A stretch of 64,000 nucleotides of DNA, taken from assembly GCA_028554795.2 (NCBI GenBank), contig CM068825.1, forward strand, positions 158,849,053 through 158,913,052, written 5' to 3'. This DNA comes from Sinohyriopsis cumingii (lineage: Eukaryota; Mollusca; Bivalvia; Unionida; Unionidae). How positions within the stretch are numbered: position 1 is the first letter of the stretch; each line of letters opens with the position of its first letter. Shown piece by piece: positions 39,701-51,700 of this stretch. Under the pieces are notes generated by a model. The model saw only the letters and a program-made list of their open reading frames with translations, was not told the DNA's origin and ran no database searches. A program made the position numbers and the translations under genes.

Positions 39701-42700
39701 GAGACTGGTGTGGAGCTACAACAGCTTTATATGTTCTACTCTATTTGTCTTAAAGATTAGACAACCACAGAAATGCACAACTAAGGACGAAGACAATGAA
39801 CCTACATGCTGACATGTACACATTGCTGGAGTTTTTGGTGGATAAGGAAGATAAATCAGCAATAGGCTCTCCAGTTACAAAATGCCATAACTCAACATTA
39901 TCAGAGACATCCCTGGCACCTGTGTCACCATAGGACTCATTGCTGTCGATACCTTTAGGCCTTGCTTCCTCAGGGCTCCACTCTTCAGCTCTTGCTCCAC
40001 TGACACATGGACCAATCACATGGATCAAACATCCCTAACCCATCCCAACATATGATTTTGACAATGTCATCCCCCATCATGGCCTTATGATTTCTATTTC
40101 ATGTGGCATAGACCTACTACAAGGGATCCTCAGGGACAAACATGATAAGTTCCCAGAAATTAATATGTCATCCAGTTTGTCAAACCTGGTATATACAGGC
40201 AAATAGGGAGATCAGTCTAACCCACAGGTAGCCTCACTGCACTCTCCATTTACAATTCCAAGCCTAGTGTCTGACACTGCTCAATTCTCTCAACCCTTGG
40301 TACAACAGAAGGTTTGGTAACCATTGAAAATCACCATTTCTGCTTTAGGGCATGACATATTTTTTCAGCAGCAGCAGACCTTGACACTCTTTGCCAGCTC
40401 ATTCAATCAAACAGGTGCCTAATTTCATGCAAGCAGAGACGATAACTTTCTTCACTCATGAACTCAGTATGCCAAATGAAAGACTTAGCCTTCAGATTCC
40501 ATTGAAGAAGTTTTCTGCCTTTTGCCTCCAGAGTTCTGCCCACTGCCTCCAATCTTATCAACCACCTGGACCAAAGCTCCAGCATGTGTTGATCTGATCA
40601 TGACAAAGCAAGAATCCAACTTAAGATTACTTACTCAGTCTGGCAGATTCACAGACATTTTGAACTGTTTAAAATCATCAGTTACAAGAAGCCAGGACAT
40701 CCCCAACATCAAACATTTCTTTCTCTCACAAAATGTCTTCCAGCAAGTTTTTGTCAGCAATTCTACTAAACCAGCCTTTCATTTCGAAACCCCCAACAGA
40801 TTGGGACATTGCAGCTTAATGGATGACAAAATTATACTCTATTTGTATGGATCAAACACCTTTAAAGAACACTCACCAATTGGTCTGTTATGTAGTAGCT
40901 GTGAGCTTTGTGTTGGACTGGTTATCGATGTATATCATCCAACAGGTGGAATAGAGCTCATCTCCACTTACTCCGAATTCCATGATACATGCATGGGAGT
41001 CGGTCTCTAGAATGACCTGGGTTCTGAACAGAGCTGATCAGCATACTTTAACCAATGTTGTCACAGTAGCTAGTGGAACAAGATGCTCTGCTCTCCACCT
41101 CCAGCTTCCTTGAGGATCATCATAAGGCCAAGCTATGATTACAACTGTTATCCTCTAAACTGGCCATATTGATGAAGTATGCAAACAAGCCTTTTAGGAG
41201 ACCAATTTTCCAACTCCCTCCACTGTAACATTCATACAGTGACGTTTAAGGAAACAAACAAAGGAACCAATGGACATGACTCAACACAAACCTCTAACTA
41301 GTTGTCTAATCATAGTTCCTCATGTCAGAAACCATGGTTCTTGCAAGAACCAAAAGTGGACAAAAGACAGCATATTAGTGATTACTAATGTCAAATTTCT
41401 CTCCATCTCTCAAAAATGACATTGTCTCCACTCTGCCCTTACTACAGATCCCACTAGGAGGAATGCATCAGTGCGTTGCTGCCCAGTGGGACAAGATGTG
41501 CAATGATGATCATTGGACCTGAGAAGTGGTTTCCAAGGAAATCTGCATCAAAGGTGTCAATTGTACTTGGGTACCCACCCATTTATAATTACCCAGATAA
41601 TAAAATTAGTTATAGGGTACTCATTTTGTTCATGTAATAAAAAACAGAACAACATGTTCCCAAATTCAGATTAAAGATATCTGGTGACATCAGGAGCAAA
41701 CAAGACACAGAATAACGAGTTCAGTTCAGGGCTCATATCATGGGACTATTTGGCTACTGCACATTTACAAATCGTTGAAGTCTGTCTACTGATCTTATAT
41801 TTTCGACGTGTGCAACCATTTGGCTATGTATGTCAAACAGTTTCCTTATTTTCTATTAATAGTAACTGCACAACACATTTCGAGGAAAGAAAAAGGTTTC
41901 TTGATTTTGAAGTCATGTGTCACAGATTCATTATAGTTTGATACATACTTAAGTAACAGACCAGTCTATATTTAAAAAAAAACCATGGTGCCAAATATAT
42001 AGTGAAATGGGTTATATCAATGTGACTTGGTGGATGTTATATGATTAAACCATGTTAGAGAAGAGAGATTTTGTTAATCTGAAGAACATGTTGCATCAGG
42101 AAAATGACAGAACAATATCGCTTTACAAACTTTCAATTAGGAATTCAGCGTTGATTTGATACAGCGCTCAGAATTTGTGGAGTTTATGACCTTTCAGTGA
42201 AAGTTAAACTTTTATGTAGGTTAGTTTAGGTGAATTTTGTGTATTAATAATTGATCATTTGGTAAAATTTGTTTTGCTGTTGTCCATGTAACACTATAAG
42301 GCATAGCTCTGCACCAACTTTGTGTTCAATAATATTCTATAATGTTCTATCCTTGTGACAAGAATTTTAACTAACTGCAGATCTAGATAAATAGCAAAAT
42401 TAATTGTACATTTTTTATACAATTATCTGTAATTATAGCATGTAATATATTGATTAATCTTTTTATGCCACTCATATTAGTAATAATTACTTTTATACCT
42501 CTTGGGGGATGTTGACATGTATGAACTTACAACAAAGCAGTTAACGTTTACATTTAATATAATTTCCCTTTGATCGGGTACCCAAGTAACTGATCATTAG
42601 GACTGATGGGTACCCGGTTAAAAATGTTCCCAAAATTTTGACATTTTTTTGTCTGCATCACTTTCAAAATACCTGAGTCCCATCAGCTACAAACAATCCA

Positions 42701-45700
42701 ACAGACCCATTCAAAGACACCACCTTTGCAGCAAGGGTGATGCAAATCATTCAAAATAGTAAATACCCTGGGATTTTATTCCAAACTTTTCTTGGTCCCA
42801 GAGCCAAACAGCACACTGCACCCTATGATAGACTTATGTTCCCTCAGTCAATTCATTCACCCTCCTTGCTTCGCGATGGATACACCATAGTGCATTTCAA
42901 ATGCGCTTCAAGAGGAAGATTTTGCAGTCAGCTTGGACTTACAAAAAATAACATATCTTCACATCCCTATTCATAGTGCTTCCATGAAGTTCATGTGATT
43001 TGCCTACAACGACATCTCTTAACATATATACTAACTTATAAGTCAATTTGACTATATGTTGATCCACACACACATGTTAGGGCTGCAAAAAGGGAATATC
43101 TCTAGGATCCTCCTATAAGTCAAGGTGTTTTTTGCAAGTCAAATCTATCTGCAAGGTGTGATGTGTTCAGTGAGTCAGATTTGCACATGGGGAAAAGAAA
43201 GTCAAACTGGATAAACAGACAGATAGAACAAATAAAGACACAGACAGATAGGACAAATAAAGACAAAACCAATGTAGAATAAATACATTTGTATCATTGT
43301 GTTCAATATGTACTAATAAATTGACAACTTACAATATGTCCATCTTCATTTAATGAAATCCATAATGCTTTACATTTTTAATCCATTTATATAATAAATC
43401 CATGCACTGAATTATATGCCATAAACAAGTATAAAAATTGTTATCCAGAATGATGTGATTCACGTTCTCTCATAATATATTAATTCTAAGAGTACTATAT
43501 AATAAACAAAGTAAAGTCCACAATTTTGTGATTGACAGTATCCTATAAATGTCACTAATATCAGCAGGCCCAAGAATTCATCGTCATTGTCAGAGTTATC
43601 AAATAAAATTCTGAATTCCTCCACTGTCATCCAGTCATCATAAACAGTGTATGACTCAGACTCCTTGTCTGATTCATCGTCCAGTTCTGTTTATTTGTCT
43701 TTGTCATCTGCTTGTACCACTGTTAACGTATATTTTCCTTGAATGGATTGTTTAGACAAACATCCAATCATTGTAGCAATGACACAGTGCCACCTGGAAT
43801 CACAGCTTGGTATGCAACTTCTGTTTCACAGACTGCATCAAATGTGCCCAAAATCCACTCATTCAAACCAAACTCCCAGTTTGTATAAGGGCCTTCCATT
43901 ATTCAAATTTTCTTAAGATTTCTGACACCATCAACTAGAACTGACTTTTTCTTGCGCCCATCACGCATCGTATGCATTACATTTTCTTGTCCCCATTTTG
44001 TGAAAGTACTTAAGTTTAGCAGTTTGTGATAAATTATATCCAACTGACAAAGTACACTGTAATTGACAGAACACTGACTACTCATAAACTTGGACCATTA
44101 TTATGTAGAGGTTGAGCTTAGAGACACTTTGATCATACAGTCTTTGATATCTCATCAAAGGGACTCAACATGGCAGTATCAATTCATGGCACACTAGTTA
44201 TAGACTTTACAGAAAAAAGCAATAACAGTGCTGCAGATTGTCCAGGGAGGAAAAAAAAACAGTGCTGATTTTATAGGTGAAGGATTATAGTTGTATTTAT
44301 CAAATGAGGAACTCTGTGAAAAGACTAGGTTGGTTACCCATCCCAGGACAGGAATATAAAAAAAAAACATTTTTTTAAAAATTGGGTTGAGTGAGTTTAA
44401 AAGAAACTTTGAATGTAAAATTAATATTTTGGCAAACTGGTTATTTTCATGTCTCCTTTGTTATAATTGGTGGATATTTCTTTTGTTTTCATTCAGCAAT
44501 CCAAGTCAGTTATGATAACCATTTAAACCCTGAAACTGGCTTGGGTAAGAGGGAATTTTGTCTTACAGGCAAAGTACTTTGATGTTTAATTCCCTTGTAC
44601 TCCATAATATTAGCATGATTACCATACCTGTGTAAATGGTTATGGTGTCTAACATCAAAGCAAACTGAAACTGAGTTTTGACAGTATAACAGCTATTTTA
44701 AAAACATTATTTCTGAAACAGCTTTATGGTAATTTTATTATATCAATCAATTAGTAGAAAAAAAATGTCTATGTCCCAAGACTTATAATACATGAAGCAA
44801 TTGCTCTAATTTCCCAACATTTATAGGTCATAAAAAATTACTTTTGATTATGGTGTCCCAAGACTTAGTGTCCCAAGATTTACAGTCATTACAGCAAGTT
44901 TTATTTATATCTCACTTATAAGATGACCCTTAATCTGCAGTAATAGATTTTTTTAGTAAAATGGTTGACTTATAAGCAAGTATATGTGGTATCTATTCCA
45001 AGCGCTCTCATTTGGACTGAGCGTTGGTCCCTGGGACTTCACTCATCTAATGATCTTTGTTATGGTTTATGTTCAAACCATTTCCAAGGCAATGACATAA
45101 AGTTACCCTAGATGACATCCTGCAAAAACGTCAGGTGAGTTGTATATTAGAACATGATGTTATAGCCTTTGTCACCCTGCTTACAGTCTGGGTTTCCTAG
45201 TCAACAAGGACAAATCCAACCTAGTACCATCTCAACAATTTGTTTATCTAGGTATGGAATTCAACACACAGGTAAACAGAATACGATTTCCTCAGAAATG
45301 GGTATTGAAAATCAGGACCATGGTGGCTTCAGTACTCTAGTGAATCTCTCTCCACAAGGGAATTCATTTCCCTTCTAGACTTGCTCAATGCATCAGTGGA
45401 CCTCATCATCCTTGGAAGCCTTTAGATCCACCCGTTGCAAATGATTCCTTTATCCCAATGAGAGCTCAAAAGTTTACCTTCTGGACTGACTTGTACAATA
45501 TGAGGTACCATCTGCAGACTTGGAGCAACCTAACATGGCTTACAGTGGGTGGGTGTACCTCTGTAAGAACAAATGTCAGAGATCGCAGTCTATACAAATG
45601 CAAGTAAGAAGGCAGAGGGGCACAGCTACTACCATCATTTTGGGAAGCCAGTGGAGTGTGGTCTCCCTAGGACGGCATCTACATATCAATATCAATATCC

Positions 45701-48700
45701 TTTGTGTATCAAACTAGGATGAAGGCCATTTTGGAAGTTTTTCATGGGTGTCAGGAATTTTAAACTGAGAAGGCAGTCCTCCTATCTGGCAATTCTACGG
45801 TGGTGACTTATCTCAAATGGCGAGGGAAACCAAGGATCCAGTCCTTTGCATAATGGTGTGGGACTTTCTAAAGTGGTGTCATCAACAAACAAATCCACAT
45901 CTAAGGTCCCAGTCCTTTGCATAATGGTGTGGGACTTTCTAAAGTGGTGTCATCAACAAACAATCCACATCCTAGTTCATCATATTCCTGGGCATGTAAA
46001 GGTTATAACTGATTCCTTTATCTGGGACAGTCGGCTTATACAGATGGAATGGTCCTCCCTTGGTTTCCACTCAGATATAGACTCAATAGGACTGACCACT
46101 GGTGGACCTGTTTGCGACAAGATGGAATACAAAGCTCCCAACCTTCATTACACCAGTCCCAGATCCCAAAACCTGGGTATTCAATGCACTGTCTATAGAT
46201 TGGAATGACCTGGATGCATACACCTACCCTCCAGCACCTCTGATTCCATGATAATACAAAAGCAAGAGAATTAGAGTGTTGCCTCATCCACATTGCACCA
46301 GTCAGACGGAAGATGTGTGATAAATGACCTCATCAATCTCACAGAAGAAATTCCATGGAAAAAAGAGAATTTCTCTTATCTGCTCAAATAACCACAGTGG
46401 CAGCTGTCTCAAACCCAACACAGACCTACTGAATCAGTACATCTGGATCATATTTAACAGGCCTTTGGAAGTAAACAGTTCTCTCAACCATTCATGGAGA
46501 GAATCGCTTTAGCTAGAAGGCCCTCCACTCTGAAAGTGTATGAAAATATATGGAATATGTTTACACAGTGGTGTACACAAGAACATATTAAACCACTGCA
46601 GGCATCTTTTCCTCAAAATAGCTAACTTCCTTCTGTGGCTCTTCTGTGAGAAAAAGTTAGGACCATACACAATCAAAGGTTACTACTCCATGATCGTTGA
46701 CACCTTTCATCATCTTAGAAGAGAGGATATTGGACAAGCAATTATCTTATCCTACTTCCTCTCGACTTGTTGGCTCTGTGCCCAAACTGAGGGGTACTAA
46801 CCAGGTTGAACAAAACACCATTTAAACCAACTTTTAAGAGCATCTTTGGCTCACCTCTCATACAAGACCTGCTTCAGTATCACATTAGCAATGGTTGGCA
46901 GAATCAGCAAATACATGCCATATCAGATGAGCCAAATATAAATGCAGTTCCCATAAAACAGATCAGTTTCACTTTTGATGTTTCCCTCATTCATCACCAA
47001 GAACAGGCTTCAATCATAGGTAACCAGACCTTGGTTCTGAAATCATTGCCTACTCTGGACACTTCCCCTCAAGGTCACCTACAGGAATGAGCCTTGAAGT
47101 AGTATCTTAAAAAGACCAAGCCGTTGTGTCAAGGTAGATCACACCGATTTTAACCCCTCAAACAGGGACAGGACGATACAACTGCGCAGACCCATTAATC
47201 AGTGGGTTGTTTACTCTGCATATTGATAAGTCACTCCAACTCAGATGAATTTGTTGTGCATTTTGGCTCACAGGGTTAGAGCAGTTGCCAGAAGCATCAC
47301 CTTTTTCTGGAACTATTCTCAAATGGATATTATCCATGCTATTTGGATGGAGACTTGAGTCCACATTCCCCAGTTTTTACCTCGGATATCTTTCATCCCA
47401 TAGGGCTCAATTCGATCTGATGGGACCTATAGCTGTGGTGCAACAGGTTGCCTTTCCTGGTTGTTCAACCATTTCATAAGATGAGGCTTCACAACTTCCT
47501 CTGGATTTACGGAAGGGAAAATGTTCCCTTTTCAAAGCCACTCCCCAACAGATGGAGTCTTCTCCAACTGAGATACCTAGAAGCTGTTTCACATATGTTG
47601 GGTACCTCCCCATTGGCCTAAGTAGTTAGCATGTCTGTGTTGGATGCAGAAGGTCGCAGGTTCAAACCAAGGCCAAGTCATACCAAAGACATAAAAATGG
47701 TACTTGCAGCTGCCTCACATGGCACTCAGAATTAAGCGATTAGTGTTAGGATTGGTCAGCCTGGTGTCAGGATAATGCGACTGGGTGAGACATGATGCTA
47801 CATATTTGCTGCATCAAGTCCCAGTGCTAGATATCATGATAAACTGCCACACTGAAGACATCATGGCGATATGACTTTAATTGTTAAAGCTACGTTACAA
47901 ATCCCAAAACACACACACATACCCTAGGGGATCAGAGATGGCATCTCCAGGTTAGGGAATGTAACTCCCTCCACCTCTTACCTGTTTTCCAAAGGTATTA
48001 TGATAGGGTAACATATTTAAAGAAGAAACTAATTTTTTCCAGTAAATAGTTTCTTTGTGAATACTGACCCAATCATAATACAAGTACACCCTCCTGGCCT
48101 CCCCCAAGTTAAATCCATATAGAGAGCATGCCTTACACTCCAGTAGTAACTGAGAGATTCATGGGTTTTGCCACCAGTCCCAATATCAAGGGGAAATCAC
48201 TCTGCCCAACCAGCACCTAGGTGGGCAGATAACTTTTAGTGCTTTTTTTAAAGGTAAATGTTCTATCTGGGAGGGCAGGATTTGTGAGGTAGTAGTTCTT
48301 CTAAGGTAGTATGATTAGGTAAGCATTTGCAAAGAAACATTTTACTTAAAAAATTAGAGTTTTAAATAAGCTTTGTAAGTTTTAGTTGGTTATATGTGCA
48401 TGCCTTTTAAATAACTTTTGTAAGCTTTATTGGTTAGATCGGTATGCCTTTTAAATAACCTTTGCTAGCTTTATTTTCATTTCAAACTTGCTGGAATTTT
48501 TGTCTTTAGGTGGGAGTTTTGTGGTTTGCAAATACAAATATAACCTTTTTTTTGTTCTGTAGCTGAGCAAGAGAAGAATGAATATGCTTTAAATATTGCA
48601 AACAAGATCCTAGATGAGGCTACATGGATAAATATACACTGGTTACCTGTAAGTACCTTTCTTGTCATATTAGCTACATGGATAACTATACACTGGTTAC

Positions 48701-51700
48701 CTGTAAGTACCTTTCTTGTCATATTAGCTACATGGATAAATATACACTGGTTACCTGTAAGTACCTTTCTTGTCATATTAGAAGTGATTTAGTCAAGAAG
48801 TAAAGTAAGATTTTGCAAACTTACATTATTGATTTATAATTCAACAAAAGTATTTCTTTATATTTTGCTTTTAAGTTTATTGATGTTAATACTCACCTGA
48901 AGAAATTTTAGCTTTTGTTGGCTGCTGTGATCACACACACGCCTTGACTTAGGATGCACAAAGGGCAAATTGAATATGTATATTTTATTTTCCAACAGAG
49001 ATTTATAAATTCCTTTCTTCTGTTGTTTTGCCAGGTTCTTTCTTTGTATTTGTGAGATCGGTATTTTTTAAAGTTTAGATCAATTGGAAAAATTTCATAT
49101 TTGTGCAACACAAGTTGCAACAGGAATTTGGATGTGACTTTAATTCCAAGATGTTTAGAAAACTCTTTGGCATTTTGGATAGAGTTACTAGTAATCATTG
49201 CTCACAGGTATCATTTTGTATTCACACAATCACTGGTAAATTATTTGTTCATAAAGAATAGCACATTCATTATGATATTGATTTTTGATAATTGAAAGAA
49301 ACCCTTGGAAAATTTTGTGAGACTGCATTTTCTTTCTTCAGCAATTGGCGTGTAACTTGCCAGCAGTTTAACGTTTTTCTTTTTTTAAGTGACAGAAATA
49401 TTGTCTAGACTTTCTTTGTTGCTGGTATATATTTGGTTTCAAACTCACACCCTTTTGGACACGAGTCTGGCACACTAATGATGGATCCATCATGGCTCCT
49501 TGATGGGCAAGCAAAGATACTAATGTATCCAGAAAGACTAGATCACCCTTTTTCACCCATGTGACAGAGGAATCTACCTGTTTTTTTTAACCATACTGAT
49601 CTCATTCTGGTTATCTCGGACCTGTTGTCTCAGTCATGGTGTCCACGTGCTAGAAACTACTTTTAAAAAGAAACCCTTGATGTCTTCTGCTGTGGCTGAT
49701 GGAGTTGTTATGAATCGAACAACAACATATATATAGCAAAAAGAAATTCACTCATAAAGCAAATCAATGTCTCTCCAACTTTGATAACACCATACAAAAC
49801 AACAACACAGACACAGACACACACAAATAGAACTATTTGATAAAACTCCAGACACACAAGAAATCCAGATCACTGGCTACACAAAACCAAACTCTCTCAA
49901 GTACTACTGCAAAGCTGGCAAAAAACCAGAAATGTGTTACCTTAGACTGGTTTCTTCTAACTTTTTGAACAACTCAATCCACTCCAGTTGCATCAAATAT
50001 AATAATTGGATTGCAAATGAAAACTCCTGCACTTACCAACCAGAGTAGTTCATTCAGTTCATTCATCTGACAACATCGTATTCTACAAAATGATTTCCAT
50101 GTAGCGTAGCATTGCACCAGTGATAGCAACACTTGCTGAATTTCCACTGACAGAAAACATTAATTTCCAAGAGAGTCAGGAATTAGAAATTTCCTGATGT
50201 CACTACACACTTTGTTAGAACTGTACTCAGTAGGCAAATTGTACTGCACAGTATCATACTGCTGCCTACAATATAACATTTTCCAAATTAGAACTGATGA
50301 AAGTTAAACCCTATAAAAGATATTAATTATTTATTGTAAATTTCATATGACATCTATTGATTAAATGTGATAATACAGTAACAATAGCAAATGATTTTAT
50401 ATTTCTATTTTCTCGTGTAGAACTTGTGTACTTAGGGTCTTCAGGTCGCCCCATAGCCCTTGTTAACATATTTGTCTTAGTGCACAGTATTTGGAAAAAG
50501 AAAAGCATGAGACACTCATTGTGCAGTACTTCCTGCCGATAACAATTAAACCTTTTTTCTTTATTTACTTTCCTTTTCTAAGACAGGATATATAGCTAGA
50601 TTCTACTTAGATAATTAAACAGATTTTCGTGAAAGAGTACAAAACCTGATGACCATTATATAGAGTTACAAGCAGTAATAGTATCTGATGAATACTTTAT
50701 GCTTTGAATCTGCTAACTAAATTGCAAGGATGCAGGGTTATTTTAATTTAGTTGGAAAAATTGGGTTAGCCTCATGGGGAGACAAATAAAATAACCATCT
50801 GACTGGGATTTTCTTGTCTTGGTCTAAATTCAGTTCTTCTGATGCAGCTAGCTAGGTCAGCTTTGTTTGCAAGCTTGTAATTAGTAAGCTTGCACAAGCT
50901 TACATGACAAGTTGGCACAAGCTTGCCAATAGCATGCCTATTACTAGCTTGCGCAAGCTTGCTAGAAACTTACCTATTACTAGCTTGCGCAAGCTTGCAA
51001 TTAGGCAAGCTTGCCACGGTTTCAAATCTAAGCTTGCCGCAAGCTTACATAACAAGCTTGCATCAAGCTTGCTGCAACCTTAAAAATAAGCTTGCGATTT
51101 TGGTTTGGGAACACCGACATAGATTCTATTAATCTAGCCTTGGTTAGGAGAAAGCTGGATCCACTTAATGTCATTCAAAGCAAGACACCCCATTCCATGG
51201 TAACCTTGTTGCTTTGGACAAATTTATAGCACATGCATAGAATTTGATTAATTAGCTGCACATTTCCTATTTCATTAATTGAATTTGACACGTACACTTT
51301 GATTGGTATTACTTTATCTGGTTTTTAATTTTCAGAATGATGTGTTTGTCATAGAAGCCAGGCTAGCAGAAGGTAAGTCTTTTTAATAAATATAGACTGC
51401 AGAAAGAAAAGGAAATAATGTAAAGCCAATATTTGTTTTTTATTCAGCATATTAAAATAATATTTTGAATACTTTAAATGGAGTGATTAACGTGTCATTT
51501 AGAATGAGAAAGTAAATAAGTAGAGATAGCAGATTCATTTACATTTTCCTATCCCAACTTAAGGAAAGTGCAGGTGAAATGCCCCCCCCCCACCAGCTTA
51601 AGGAAAGTGCAGGTGAAATGCCTCTCCTCCAACTTAAAGAGGGGCCCCGAGTGGCCGAGTGGTTTAAAGTGCTCTCTGTCACGGATCACTGCCATCTCAC

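Larger units (their letters stand above)
39750..48357 (+). pseudogene. Decayed DIRS-like retrotransposon, copy B, with later insertions
   Basis: Pieces in element order: Gag-like remnants (about 39750-41500), RT start (PGILFQTFLGPRAKQHTAP-like, 42760-43010), RT YLDDILQKRQ (about 45110), RNase H and AEW region (45500-46150), recombinase (ARRPSTLKVYENIW near 46520; KKLGPYTIKGYYSMI near 46650; SHRVRAVARS-like near 47270). Its own internal complementary region lies at 47997-48080 and right end at about 48357. Full of stops. Split by a DNA transposon at 43022-44989 and a SINE at 47612-47921. The left terminus was not found. Confidence 0.75.
36898..48562 (+). other. Intron 6 of the host gene
   Basis: 11.7 kb. 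Holds a ~35-bp triplication (37185-37290), a 127-bp duplication (38520-38773), the composite decayed DIRS copy B with a DNA transposon and SINE, and repeats shared between 39600-39720 and 42240-42350. 37300-38500 shows no gene. Confidence 0.75.
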
